Below are positions 36,173 to 45,202 of a stretch of DNA of 64,000 nucleotides, piece after piece. The stretch is taken from NCBI RefSeq assembly GCF_900636475.1, contig NZ_LR134283.1, forward strand, positions 372,001-436,000, written 5' to 3'. Position 1 is the first letter of the stretch. Each line of letters starts with the position of its first letter. A program made the translations under genes and the position numbers. Origin of the DNA: Streptococcus anginosus. Lineage in GTDB: Bacteria > Bacillota > Bacilli > Lactobacillales > Streptococcaceae. Below the pieces are notes generated by a model that searched no databases, was not told the origin of the DNA, and worked only from the letters and a program-made list of their open reading frames with translations.

Positions 36173-37904
36173 TACATTGAAAAAATTCTTTGATTTTTGT
36201 ACGGAAGAAGATCGTAAAAAATTCTATACTTCTGTTTGTTTAGGGGTTTTAAAAGCCTTTATCGTTGCTTTTCGGATTCCAGCTATTGGGTTGGTTGTTA
36301 TGGCTATCATTAACAATGATGTTTCTATGCAGACTGTAGGGCTCTCTCTTGGAATGATGCTCTTGTCTGTTATTCTTAATATTTTGATTAGCCTGAAAGT
36401 TACGATGTTGCAGACAGAAGCGGGCTATCATACATGTACTCATAAGCGGATTGAAATTGCTGAACACATGCGCTACCTGCCAATGGGGTATTTTAATCAA
36501 AATAGTCTGGGACAAATTACCAGCGTTACAACCAATACACTTGAAAGTCTAGCAGATGTTGCTACTCGGGTTGTTATGATGACGTTGGAAGGATTCCTAA
36601 CGGCAGGAACTATTACGGTTTTTGTATTTATCTACGATTGGCGAATTGGTTTAATCTTGTTGGCAGGATTGATACTGTTTCTCTTGCCAAATGGATTGAT
36701 GCGTTGGCAAGCTGGGAATGTATCAGAAGCTAAACAACAAGCTGATACAGATTTGGTAGCAATTGTACTGGAATACAGTCAAGGGATTGCGGAAGTAAAG
36801 AACTATAATATTGTTCAATCATCTGCTAAAAAGCTATCGCATGCTATTGAGAATAAAAGGCATTTAGATACAAAGTTGACTTGGGTTACCTCGCCTTATA
36901 TCGCCCTGCAAGGGATAATTACCAAGCTGACTGGAACGATTATGGGAGCGTTCTCTATTTACTTTTACCTAAAAGGCAGTATGAACCTTTTGATTTGTAT
37001 CATGATGCTCATCAGTGCTTTCATGATTTATGAAAGTCTGGATGGAGTTGGTAGCTTTTCTTCTCTTCTTCGAATTGTTGATTTGTCAGTTGATATGGTC
37101 AATAAAGTTTTGTCGATTAAACCAATGGATATTAGCGGAAAAGATTTGCAGTCAAAAACCAGCAATATCAAGCTGAATCATGTCAATTTTTCCTATGAGA
37201 GTAAGAAAATTATTGATGATGTATCGTTGGATATTCCAGAAAAGACGACGACAGCTCTTGTGGGACCCTCTGGCTCTGGAAAGACAACTCTTTGCAATCT
37301 CATTGCTCGTTTTTGGGATATAGAAAATGGCAGCATCAGCTTAGATGGTCATGATGTAAAAGAATACAGCTATGACAGCCTTATTCGTAATTTCAGTTTT
37401 GTTTTTCAAACGGTCTATCTGTTTGAAGGTACCATTGAAAATAACATTAAATTTGGAAAGCCAGATGCCAGTCATGAAGAAGTTGTCGCTGCTGCGAAAA
37501 AGGCTGCTTGTCATGACTTTATCCTGTCTTTGCCAGAGGGGTATCAGACTAAGATTGGTGAAGGCGGAGCCAGTCTCTCTGGTGGAGAACGGCAGCGGAT
37601 TTCCATTGCTCGTGCCATTATCAAGGACGCTCCAATTATCATTTTGGACGAAGCAACAGCTAATGTCGACCCTGAAAATGAAGAAGCACTCATGCAGGCT
37701 ATTCATTCTTTGACAAAGGATAAGACTATTATTATGATTGCTCATCGACTAAAAACGGTAGAACGTGCCGATCAAATTGTTGTTCTTGATAAAGGACGCA
37801 TTGTTGAGCAAGGAAAACACCGAGAGCTGCTTGCCAAAAAAGGCTTGTACAGTAGATTTATTCAGGAAAGACGCAGTGCTGCCAGTTGGCGGATAGAGAC
37901 TTAA
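36165..37904 (+). CDS. ABC exporter half-transporter, second subunit
   Basis: A 579-aa partner of the preceding gene. Six membrane helices are followed by an ATPase domain with Walker A GPSGSGKTT, Q-loop FVFQTVYLF, signature LSGGERQRISIARAI, Walker B IIILDEATANVDPENE and H-loop MIAHRLKT. Unlike many heterodimeric exporters, the catalytic Glu after Walker B is kept in both subunits, so neither site is obviously degenerate. GGAGGATTG lies before the ATG within the first gene. Terminator at 37911-37945. Confidence 0.9.
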   Translation: MLSTLKKFFDFCTEEDRKKFYTSVCLGVLKAFIVAFRIPAIGLVVMAIINNDVSMQTVGLSLGMMLLSVILNILISLKVTMLQTEAGYHTCTHKRIEIAEHMRYLPMGYFNQNSLGQITSVTTNTLESLADVATRVVMMTLEGFLTAGTITVFVFIYDWRIGLILLAGLILFLLPNGLMRWQAGNVSEAKQQADTDLVAIVLEYSQGIAEVKNYNIVQSSAKKLSHAIENKRHLDTKLTWVTSPYIALQGIITKLTGTIMGAFSIYFYLKGSMNLLICIMMLISAFMIYESLDGVGSFSSLLRIVDLSVDMVNKVLSIKPMDISGKDLQSKTSNIKLNHVNFSYESKKIIDDVSLDIPEKTTTALVGPSGSGKTTLCNLIARFWDIENGSISLDGHDVKEYSYDSLIRNFSFVFQTVYLFEGTIENNIKFGKPDASHEEVVAAAKKAACHDFILSLPEGYQTKIGEGGASLSGGERQRISIARAIIKDAPIIILDEATANVDPENEEALMQAIHSLTKDKTIIMIAHRLKTVERADQIVVLDKGRIVEQGKHRELLAKKGLYSRFIQERRSAASWRIET

Positions 37905-37910
37905 TTTAAA

Positions 37911-37945
37911 AAAAGATCGTTGTTCAAATATGCAACGGTCTTTTT
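37911..37945 (+). terminator. terminator of ABC exporter operon
   Basis: AAAAGATCGTTG / CAACGGTCTTTT stem (one G-T pair) with a T-run. Confidence 0.85.
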
Positions 37946-38026
37946 ATATTTAAGCTGTTGATTTAAAATAACCATAAGAAATGGTATAATAAGATGTTAT
38001 AAAGAACGATCAATGAAGAGGTATCC

Positions 38027-39301
38027 ATGAACGAAATCAAATGTCCCAACTGCGGGGAAGTCTTTACAGTCAACGAAAGTCAGTACAGCGAGCTTCTGGC
38101 TCAGGTGCGGACGACAGAATTTGACAAGGAAATCCATGCTCGAATTGAGCAGGCGTTAGCTTTAGAAAAACAAAAAGCACAGAATGAGCAACAGCAGGTC
38201 TTAAGTCAGAAAGAATCTGAAATCCAGGAACTCAAGGCGACTATTTCCAATTTTGAATCCCAAAAAGAGCTAATCAAAAAGAATACAGAGCAGGCTTTGT
38301 CTGGAAAACTATCGGATAAAGAAAAAGAATTGGTAGAGCTACAAGCCCAACTAGACCGTCTTCGACTGGAACACCAAAATGAACTGCAAGCTTCGCTGAC
38401 AAATATTGAAAAAGAACGCGACCAAATCCAAAACCAGCTTTTGTTGCAAGAGAAAGAAAATGAATTATCCCTTGCATCTGTTAAACAAAATTATGAAGCA
38501 CAACTTAAGACGGCCAATGAGCAAGTAGAATTTTACAAGAACTTTAAAGCACAACAGTCTACTAAGGCGATTGGAGAGAGCTTAGAACACTACGCTGAAA
38601 GCGAATTTAACAAGGTTCGCAGTTTTGCCTTTCCAAATGCTTACTTTGAGAAGGATAATCAGGTTTCTGCACGAGGATCCAAAGGGGATTTCATTTTCCG
38701 TGAGTGTGATGAAAACGGAGTAGAAATCATTTCTATCATGTTTGAAATGAAAAATGAAGCGGACGGTACGGAGAAGAAGCATAAAAACGCTGATTTTTAC
38801 AAAGAATTGGATAAGGACCGCAGGGAAAAGAAATGCGAGTATGCTGTATTGGTAAGCATGCTAGAAGCAGATAATGATTATTTCAACACTGGCATTGTTG
38901 ATGTTAGCCATGAGTATGAAAAAATGTATGTGGTTCGTCCTCAATTTTTTATCCAGCTCATTGGGCTTTTACGAAATGCTGCGCTCAATTCTCTTAAATA
39001 CAAGCAGGAGCTGGCTCTGGTTCGGGAGCAAAATATTGACATTACCCACTTTGAAGATGATTTAGAAACCTTTAAAGTAGCCTTTGCTAAAAATTATAAT
39101 TCAGCTTCTAAGAATTTCAATAAGGCAATCGAAGAAATTGACAAAGCCATTAAGCGAATGGAAGCAGTCAAACAGGCACTTCAGACATCAGACAATCAAC
39201 TGCGCCTCGCCAACAATAAACTGGATGACGTCTCCGTTAAGAAACTGACCCGCAAAAATCCAACTATGAAAGCTAAGTTTGAGGCGTTGAAGAACGACTA
39301 G
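38027..39301 (+). CDS. DUF2130 protein: coiled coil with PD-(D/E)XK nuclease-like core
   Basis: A 424-aa protein. An N-terminal CPNCG knuckle is followed by a long coiled coil (residues ~30-175, rich in Glu, Gln, Lys). Then comes a domain with GESLEHYAE (184-190), a GDFIF strand (Asp221) and FEMK (Glu240-Lys242): the E..D..ExK pattern of restriction-endonuclease-like folds. A second helical stretch with RMEAVKQAL ends the protein. DUF2130 has no proven function that I know; a DNA-end or phage-related nuclease is plausible inference. Monocistronic between terminator 37911-37945 and the GNAT remnant. Confidence 0.85.
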   Translation: MNEIKCPNCGEVFTVNESQYSELLAQVRTTEFDKEIHARIEQALALEKQKAQNEQQQVLSQKESEIQELKATISNFESQKELIKKNTEQALSGKLSDKEKELVELQAQLDRLRLEHQNELQASLTNIEKERDQIQNQLLLQEKENELSLASVKQNYEAQLKTANEQVEFYKNFKAQQSTKAIGESLEHYAESEFNKVRSFAFPNAYFEKDNQVSARGSKGDFIFRECDENGVEIISIMFEMKNEADGTEKKHKNADFYKELDKDRREKKCEYAVLVSMLEADNDYFNTGIVDVSHEYEKMYVVRPQFFIQLIGLLRNAALNSLKYKQELALVREQNIDITHFEDDLETFKVAFAKNYNSASKNFNKAIEEIDKAIKRMEAVKQALQTSDNQLRLANNKLDDVSVKKLTRKNPTMKAKFEALKND

Positions 39302-39310
39302 GAGGAAACG

Positions 39311-39494
39311 ATGCAGATACGACAAGCAATCTTGAAAGACATAGAAGCCTTGCTCCCCCTCTATGAAGATTTAGGCTATCCGACGACTGCTTCTAGTCTG
39401 ACTAGATATTTGAATACAGCTTCATTACGGCTCTTGTGGGGCTGAAAGAAATAAAAAATTTAATCAACTACTAATAGAATTTTTAGCAGAATAA
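39311..39494 (+). pseudogene. remnant of GNAT acetyltransferase gene
   Basis: A good ribosome site (GGAGGAAACG) and ATG open a 44-codon frame, MQIRQAILKDIEALLPLYEDL, the usual first helix of a GNAT protein, which stops at 39443-39445. In another frame [13 protein letters not shown] and a stop (39492-39494) match a GNAT C-terminus. About 100 codons containing the acetyl-CoA site are missing, so this is an internally deleted and frameshifted gene. Confidence 0.7.
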
Positions 39495-39501
39495 GGAATC
39501 A

Positions 39502-40380
39502 ATGAACGGAATTATTAATTTAAAAAAGGAAGCGGGGATGACCTCGCATGATGCGGTATTTAAGCTGCGCAAAATTTTAGGAACTAAAAAAATCGGTCAT
39601 GGTGGTACTTTGGACCCAGATGTGGTGGGTGTCTTGCCCATTGCAGTCGGAAAGGCAACGCGATTAGTAGAATTTATGCAGGATGAAGGCAAAATCTATG
39701 AGGGAGAAGTTACTTTAGGTTTTTCGACAACGACAGAGGATGCCAGTGGAGAACAGGTGGCTTTCAGTCCTGTGACGGAAATGTTGGATGAAAAATTAGT
39801 GGATCAAGTCATTGCCAGTATGGTTGGAGAACAGACTCAAGTGCCGCCTATGTACTCGGCTGTCAAGGTCAATGGGCGAAAACTCTATAAGTATGCTCGA
39901 TCTGGAGAGACAGTAGAGCGACCGAAGCGTCAGGTGATAATTTACAACTTTGAGCGGACAGGAGCTATTGTCTATGAAAGTGACTTGGCACGTTTTCCTT
40001 TTCGAGTTAAATGCAGCAAGGGGACTTATGTGCGAACGTTGGCAGTTGATTTAGGAGCGAAATTAGGATATGCTTCCCACATGTCTCAACTGACTCGCAC
40101 TTCTGCAGCTGGCATGGCTTTGGAAGAAGCTTTGACTTTAGCAGAAATTGATGAGAAGGTGAATAAAGGAGACTTTTCATTTTTGCAGCCCATTGAATTT
40201 GGCATAGGAGATTTACCTAAGGTAAACCTTACGGAAGAGCAGGTTGAAGAAGTGCGATTTGGACGCTTTATTCATATAGATACCAAGGCAGAACAGGTGG
40301 CTGGCTTTTATCAAGAGAAATTACAAGCCATTTTAGAAAAGCGCGACAAAGAATATAAACCTAGAAAAGTATTTCTTTAA
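39502..40380 (+). CDS. truB: tRNA pseudouridine(55) synthase
   Basis: A 292-aa enzyme making pseudouridine 55 in the T-loop of all elongator tRNAs. [15 protein letters not shown] opens the protein; [15 protein letters not shown] carries the catalytic Asp; [12 protein letters not shown] and [17 protein letters not shown] are further conserved segments. The C-terminal part (ELF-like PUA) is short. It begins seven bases after the GNAT remnant and is followed by ribF, the usual order. Confidence 0.96.
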   Translation: MNGIINLKKEAGMTSHDAVFKLRKILGTKKIGHGGTLDPDVVGVLPIAVGKATRLVEFMQDEGKIYEGEVTLGFSTTTEDASGEQVAFSPVTEMLDEKLVDQVIASMVGEQTQVPPMYSAVKVNGRKLYKYARSGETVERPKRQVIIYNFERTGAIVYESDLARFPFRVKCSKGTYVRTLAVDLGAKLGYASHMSQLTRTSAAGMALEEALTLAEIDEKVNKGDFSFLQPIEFGIGDLPKVNLTEEQVEEVRFGRFIHIDTKAEQVAGFYQEKLQAILEKRDKEYKPRKVFL

Positions 40381-40402
40381 AATTTTGTGATAAAATAGAT
40401 AA

Positions 40403-41338
40403 ATGATGAAAACGATTAGAATTAAAAATGAAAAAGACATTCAGCAAATTGAACACACAGTATTAGTGCTAGGGTATTTTGACGGGTTACATAAAGGACA
40501 TCAAGCTTTGTTTGCTGAAGCGAGAAAAATGGCAGCAGAAAAGCATTTGAAGATTGCAGTGCTGACATTTCCAGAATCTCCCAAATTGGCCTTTGTACGC
40601 TACCAGCCTTCTTTAATGCTTCATTTGACTAGTCCAGAAGATCGCTTGCAGCAAATGGAAAATCTTGGTGTAGACTACCTTTATTTGATTGATTTCACCA
40701 GCCAGTTTGCTCGTAATACGGCTGAACAATTTTTTACAAAATACGTCTCGCGTTTGAAAGCAAAAGTTGTCATTGCGGGATTTGATTACCATTTTGGTTC
40801 AGATCGAGGCAATGCAGAAGATTTGGAGAAACTATTTGACGGACAAGTTATCGTAGTTCCTTCTGTAAATTTCAATGGAGAAAAAGTTAGTTCAACTCGC
40901 ATTCGAGAAACAGTACTAGCAGGAAATGTCGCCGAAAGCAATCAATTGTTAGGCTATTCGTTATCCACTAGAGGAATTGTCGTTCATGGCAATGCAAGAG
41001 GGCGAACGATTGGCTATCCAACAGCAAATCTTGCTCCGCTAGATCGGGTTATTTTACCAGCCGATGGTGTCTATGTGGTTGATGTGGAACACGATGGAAA
41101 GATGTATCGCGGGATGGCTAGCGTCGGCAAAAATGTCACTTTTGAAGGAGATGAACTTCGTTTTGAAGCCAATATTTTTGAGTTTTCACAAGATATTTAC
41201 GGTGATACTATTCGTATTTTTTGGTTGGATAAAATTCGAGATATGGTAAAATTCGACAATGTGGACGAACTAGTCAAACAATTGCAAGCAGATGAGGAAA
41301 TCGCAAGATATTGGATTCCTGAAAATGATAACCACTAA
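40403..41338 (+). CDS. ribF: bifunctional riboflavin kinase / FAD synthetase
   Basis: A 311-aa enzyme that makes FMN and then FAD. The N-terminal adenylyltransferase part has GYFDGLHKGHQ (a HxGH-like motif) and KVSSTRIRETV; the C-terminal kinase part has GNARGRTIGYPTANLAP and VYVVDVE. Two adjacent ATGs (40403 and 40406) are possible. The ribosome site is weak, and a TG-ATAAAAT-like stretch lies just before the start, so it may be read through from truB. Confidence 0.95.
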   Translation: MMKTIRIKNEKDIQQIEHTVLVLGYFDGLHKGHQALFAEARKMAAEKHLKIAVLTFPESPKLAFVRYQPSLMLHLTSPEDRLQQMENLGVDYLYLIDFTSQFARNTAEQFFTKYVSRLKAKVVIAGFDYHFGSDRGNAEDLEKLFDGQVIVVPSVNFNGEKVSSTRIRETVLAGNVAESNQLLGYSLSTRGIVVHGNARGRTIGYPTANLAPLDRVILPADGVYVVDVEHDGKMYRGMASVGKNVTFEGDELRFEANIFEFSQDIYGDTIRIFWLDKIRDMVKFDNVDELVKQLQADEEIARYWIPENDNH

Positions 41339-41420
41339 ATCATGTATTAAGCTTCTTATTTTTCCTAAAAAAATAGGAGAAAATTTGTAAAAATACCTAG
41401 TAATCTTACATAAAATTTAG

Positions 41421-41426
41421 TATAAT
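41421..41426 (+). promoter_or_regulatory. -10 box of spxA1 operon
   Basis: TATAAT 34 bases upstream of the ATG. The -35 is not clear. AAGAAGAGAAATGC forms the ribosome site. Confidence 0.55.
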
Positions 41427-41459
41427 GATAACAGTTACAAATAATAAGAAGAGAAATGC

Positions 41460-41861
41460 ATGGTTACACTATTTTTATCACCGAGTTGTACAAGTTGTCG
41501 CAAGGCGCGTGCATGGCTATCCAATCATGAAGTTCCTTTTGAGGAGCACAATATCATGACTAGCCCACTGTCTGCACCAGAATTGCAACATATCCTTTCT
41601 CTGACGGAGAATGGGACAGATGACATTATTTCAACTCGTTCAAAAATTTTTCAAAAATTAAATTTAGATATTGAAAGTTTATCAATTTCCGAATTGCTTC
41701 GTCTAATTGAGGAAAATCCAAGTCTTTTACGTCGCCCGATTATTCTGGAAGACAAGCGAATGCAAATTGGATTTAACGAAGACGAAATCCGTGCGTTTTT
41801 GCCTCGTGGTTATCGTAAACAAGAATTGCGCGATGCAACTTTGAGAGCTGAGATTGAATAA
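41460..41861 (+). CDS. spxA1: Spx-family redox regulator
   Basis: A 133-aa ArsC-like protein that binds the RNA polymerase alpha C-terminal domain and redirects transcription under oxidative stress. The redox switch is Cys10/Cys13 (SPSCTSC), and the conserved [28 protein letters not shown] follows. This fits the SpxA1 form that lies after ribF in streptococci. It is followed directly by UPF0223, an IMPase-like gene and an rRNA methyltransferase with overlaps or tight spacing, so it heads an operon. Confidence 0.92.
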   Translation: MVTLFLSPSCTSCRKARAWLSNHEVPFEEHNIMTSPLSAPELQHILSLTENGTDDIISTRSKIFQKLNLDIESLSISELLRLIEENPSLLRRPIILEDKRMQIGFNEDEIRAFLPRGYRKQELRDATLRAEIE

Positions 41862-41862
41862 T

Positions 41863-42147
41863 ATGAATAAAAATTATCGTTACCCACTAGACATGTCGTG
41901 GAGCACTGAAGAGCTTGCTTCAGTGCTTTCTTTTTTGAATGATGTTGAGCAGGCTTATGAAGCGAAAATAGCAGCAGAAAAGATATTGGCATCTTATGAA
42001 CAATTCAAAAAAATTGTTCCAAGCAAGGCTGAAGAAAAGCGTATCGGACGTGAGTTTGAAGCAGTTAGTGGCTATTCTCTCTATCGAGTTGTTCAAGCTG
42101 CAAAACTAAAGGAGAAAGGAACGTTTTCTCTTGGAAAAGAAATTTAA
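41863..42147 (+). CDS. UPF0223 family protein
   Basis: A 94-aa protein of unknown function, conserved in Firmicutes. [20 protein letters not shown] is the family's opening. The C-terminal half is helical with [19 protein letters not shown]. The ATG one base after the spxA1 stop is used; an in-frame TTG three codons earlier overlaps spxA1 and is less likely. Its end overlaps the next gene by 17 bases. Confidence 0.88.
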   Translation: MNKNYRYPLDMSWSTEELASVLSFLNDVEQAYEAKIAAEKILASYEQFKKIVPSKAEEKRIGREFEAVSGYSLYRVVQAAKLKEKGTFSLGKEI

Positions 42148-42904
42148 TTTTGCCAAGCAAATTGTACTGAATGCGGCTTCTTATATCAAAGAGCATTTGA
42201 ATGATCAGTTGCAAATTGAGACCAAGTCCAGTCCGACTGATTTGGTAACTCAAATGGACAAAGAAGTTCAAGATAATTTAGTAACCTGGATTTTAGAAGC
42301 TTATCCTGCAGATCACATTTTAGCTGAGGAAAATGGCTTACGACATTCTATTTCAGATGGCAATGTTTGGGTCATTGATCCTATTGACGGCACGAATAAC
42401 TTTGTAGCACAAAAAGCAGATTTTGCTGTTGTTCTGGCTTATTTTGAAAATGGAATTGGTCAATTTGGTATCATTTATGATGTGATAGGAGATAAGTTGT
42501 ATCACGGCGGTGGTCAATTTGATGTCTATTGCAATGAGCAGAAATTGCCTCCTTACCAAGATCGCCCTTTAAATCAATTTTTAATGGCATCAAATGCTGG
42601 GATTTTTGAGCGCAATGATTGGGGAATTGCGGATTTGGCGAAAGAAACTTTAGGAGTTCGAGTGTACGGAAGTGCTGCAATCAGCTTTAGTAAGGTTTTG
42701 TCAGGTCAACTGTTGACCTATATTTCCTATATTTGGCCTTGGGATTATGCTGCTGCTTCCATTATGGGCGATAAGTTGGGCTATACTACTTTGACATTTG
42801 CTGGTGAGCAACCTGATTTTAAAAGCCGTCAGGGGATTATGATGATTCCAACTATGAAATTGGACGAAATTAAAAAATACATATATCGAAAGCGAGAGGA
42901 TTAG
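42131..42904 (+). CDS. inositol monophosphatase family protein
   Basis: A 257-aa phosphatase of the IMPase/SuhB fold. Metal ligands are in ILAEENG (Glu-Glu), DPIDGTNNF (Asp-x-Ile-Asp-Gly-Thr) and WPWDYAAAS (the third Asp). The start is TTG: the ribosome site AAAGGAGAAAGGA lies just upstream, and no other start fits the family's N-terminus ([11 protein letters not shown]). Possible substrates include inositol phosphate, PAP or other phosphoesters; the role next to spxA1 is unknown. Confidence 0.88.
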   Translation: MEKKFNFAKQIVLNAASYIKEHLNDQLQIETKSSPTDLVTQMDKEVQDNLVTWILEAYPADHILAEENGLRHSISDGNVWVIDPIDGTNNFVAQKADFAVVLAYFENGIGQFGIIYDVIGDKLYHGGGQFDVYCNEQKLPPYQDRPLNQFLMASNAGIFERNDWGIADLAKETLGVRVYGSAAISFSKVLSGQLLTYISYIWPWDYAAASIMGDKLGYTTLTFAGEQPDFKSRQGIMMIPTMKLDEIKKYIYRKRED

Positions 42905-44209
42905 ATGAATTTTCCAAAAGGATTTGAAGAAAAGTACAACAATCTTTTGGGAGAGGAGGCTCCCTCTTTTTTTCTAACTTTCGATGAGGAGCCAGTTTCC
43001 GCTTTTCGGGTCAATCCATTAAAAGAGCAGCAAAAAACTTTTCCAAATCCTATTCCAAATACGAACTGGGGTTATTATGGAAAAGTTTCTGGAAAATCAA
43101 TAGAGCATGTCACAGGATTAGTCTATTCACAAGAACCTGCTGCACAAATGGTTGCCCAAGCTGCAGCGCCACAACAGAATATGAAAGTACTTGATTTGGC
43201 AGCAGCGCCGGGTGGAAAATCCACTCATCTATTGTCATACTTGAACAACACAGGCCTTCTTGTTTCCAATGAAATCAATCCAAAACGATCTAAAGTGTTA
43301 GTAGAAAATATTGAGCGATTTGGAGCGAGAAATGTTGTGGTGATAAATGAATCTGCTGATAGGTTAAGCCAAGTTTTTCAAGGTTATTTTGATTTGATTG
43401 TCTTAGATGCACCTTGCTCTGGTGAAGGAATGTTTAGAAAGCAGCCAGAGGCAATGGAGTATTGGAGTGAATCTTATCCTGCTCAATGTGCACAGCTTCA
43501 ACGTGAGATATTGGAAGATACGATAAAAATGTTGGCGACGAATGGTGAGTTGATTTACTCCACTTGTACTTGGGCACCAGAAGAAAATGAAAAAATAGTT
43601 GACTGGCTGTTAGAAAATTATCCACTTGAATTAGTTGAAATTCCAAAAATCAATGGCATGGTGGCTGGTATTCAGTTTTCGGAAACAGCACGCATGTATC
43701 CTCACCATTTCAAAGGGGAAGGGCAATTTGTTGCAAAATTTCGTTTTTGTGGTGAGCAGTCAGCTAAAAAGACAAAGACAAGAAAAAGCTGTTTGACATC
43801 GGAGCAGAAGATGTTGTGGAAAGAGTTTCAAAGAGAACATCTTGCCATAGAGCTAACTGGAGAGTTACAGACTTTTGGTGAACATTTATATCTATTGCCA
43901 CCAGGTCTTCCAGATCTATCGAAACTTAAAATTGCCAGAAATGGTTTGCACCTAGGTGTTTTTAAGAAAAAACGATTTGAACCGAGTTTTGCTTTGGGAC
44001 TGACTTTAAAACCAAGTGAAGTAAAGCACATAATTGAAATTGATGAAGAGCAGTTTAAAAAGTACGTTGCTGGGGAGACAGTCAATCTCCATCAGAACAC
44101 TGCAAATGGTTGGTATCAAGTTGTTGTCCAAGGTAATGGTTTAGGGTTTGCAAAAGTGACTGGAAATATTCTGAAAAATTATTTTCCAAAAGGCCTGAGA
44201 TTTCAATAA
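42905..44209 (+). CDS. RsmF-type 16S rRNA (cytosine-C5)-methyltransferase
   Basis: A 434-aa RNA m5C methyltransferase. SAM motif VLDLAAAPGGKSTH, the DAPCSGEGMFRK motif IV Cys and the STCTWAPEEN motif VI Cys are all present. A C-terminal RNA-binding domain (~residues 300-430) fits the RsmF/YebU type and separates it from RsmB. FRVNPLKEQQ near the start is also typical. It starts directly at the stop of the IMPase-like gene. Confidence 0.9.
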   Translation: MNFPKGFEEKYNNLLGEEAPSFFLTFDEEPVSAFRVNPLKEQQKTFPNPIPNTNWGYYGKVSGKSIEHVTGLVYSQEPAAQMVAQAAAPQQNMKVLDLAAAPGGKSTHLLSYLNNTGLLVSNEINPKRSKVLVENIERFGARNVVVINESADRLSQVFQGYFDLIVLDAPCSGEGMFRKQPEAMEYWSESYPAQCAQLQREILEDTIKMLATNGELIYSTCTWAPEENEKIVDWLLENYPLELVEIPKINGMVAGIQFSETARMYPHHFKGEGQFVAKFRFCGEQSAKKTKTRKSCLTSEQKMLWKEFQREHLAIELTGELQTFGEHLYLLPPGLPDLSKLKIARNGLHLGVFKKKRFEPSFALGLTLKPSEVKHIIEIDEEQFKKYVAGETVNLHQNTANGWYQVVVQGNGLGFAKVTGNILKNYFPKGLRFQ

Positions 44210-44215
44210 AAAATC

Positions 44216-44244
44216 TTTCCAAATGTCTAAAGATATGCTATAGT
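44216..44244 (+). promoter_or_regulatory. promoter of the pst operon
   Basis: TTTCCA (44216-44221), 17 bases, and TGCTATAGT (extended -10, hexamer 44239-44244). The transcript should start near 44251, at the left arm of the leader hairpin. A phosphate-response (PnpR/PhoP-like) box is expected upstream but not clearly seen. Confidence 0.55.
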
Positions 44245-44250
44245 GAGATT

Positions 44251-44299
44251 AGATGTGAAAAGATTAGGGAAATCTTAGAATGAAAATGCTTTCACATCT
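44251..44299 (+). promoter_or_regulatory. nested leader hairpin of pstS
   Basis: AGATGTGAAA (44251-44260) and TTTCACATCT (44290-44299) are perfect 10-bp inverted arms. Inside them AAGATT / AATCTT forms a smaller stem. The right arm ends three bases before the AAAAGGAG ribosome site, and the left arm coincides with the predicted 5' end, so the hairpin should cap the transcript. The right arm also holds the palindrome TGAAA-ATGC-TTTCA (44281-44294). Confidence 0.6.
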
Positions 44300-44314
44300 G
44301 AAAAGGAGTTTCAT

Positions 44315-45181
44315 GTGATTAAACACAAAAAAATACTTTGGGCAGTCACTCTCGTGATTTGCAGCATTGGTCTTTCAGCCTGTTCTTCCTGGATTAACCG
44401 CGGTGAGGCGATAACAGCAGTTGGCTCAACAGCTCTACAACCGTTGGTTGAAGCAGTTGTGGATAGATACACCGAGGAAAATCCGAAAAAAATTGTAAAT
44501 GTGCAAGGTGGAGGATCGGGAACTGGATTATCACAAGTCCAATCCGGTGCAGTAGATATTGGAAATAGCGATTTATTTGCAGAAGAAAAAAGTGGTATCA
44601 ATGCTAAGGCTTTAGTTGATCATCAGGTCGCTGTTGCAGGTACTGCTATCATAGCAAATAAAGGGATTAAGATAAACAACTTAACCACAGAGCAGCTATG
44701 TAAAATTTTTACCGGAGAATACACCAATTGGAAGCAAGTTGGTGGTCAAGATTTGGAAATTACCATCATCAACCGTGCCGTTGGTTCTGGTAGTCGAGCA
44801 GTTTTTGATAGTGTTATTATGAATGGCAAAGAAGCCAAGCAGGCGCAGGAGCAGGATTCTAACGGAATGGTCAAAACAATTGTTTCACAGACTCCAGGTG
44901 CCATTTCTTACTTAGCTTTTTCTTATGTGGACACGAGTGTGAAAAGTTTAAACTTGAATGGCTACAAGCCAACGAAGAAGAATGTGACAACGAACAACTG
45001 GCCTATTTGGTCTTATGAGCACATGTATACTAAGGGAGAACCTAACAAATTAGCTAAAAAATTTCTAGAGTATATGATGACAGCAGAAGTCCAAAATAAT
45101 ATTGTTGGTAAAATGGGTTACATTCCTATCAACGATATGAAGGTTACTCGTAGTCTTGACGGAACTATCAGCTCAAAGTAA
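44315..45181 (+). CDS. pstS: phosphate ABC transporter substrate-binding lipoprotein PstS
   Basis: A 288-aa phosphate-binding lipoprotein. The signal peptide ends IGLSACSS with lipidation at Cys23. Phosphate-binding segments are [23 protein letters not shown] and [12 protein letters not shown]. The start is GTG because the overlapping ATG two bases upstream runs into a stop at once, and AAAAGGAG is well placed. First gene of the pst operon. Confidence 0.95.
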   Translation: MIKHKKILWAVTLVICSIGLSACSSWINRGEAITAVGSTALQPLVEAVVDRYTEENPKKIVNVQGGGSGTGLSQVQSGAVDIGNSDLFAEEKSGINAKALVDHQVAVAGTAIIANKGIKINNLTTEQLCKIFTGEYTNWKQVGGQDLEITIINRAVGSGSRAVFDSVIMNGKEAKQAQEQDSNGMVKTIVSQTPGAISYLAFSYVDTSVKSLNLNGYKPTKKNVTTNNWPIWSYEHMYTKGEPNKLAKKFLEYMMTAEVQNNIVGKMGYIPINDMKVTRSLDGTISSK

Positions 45182-45202
45182 AAGAAAGAATTTAGGAATA
45201 AC

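Noticed and set aside
41338..41400. Terminator between ribF and spxA1
   Set aside because: The TTTTTCCTA / TAGGAGAAAA stem needs a bulge and is followed by only a short T-run; not convincing.
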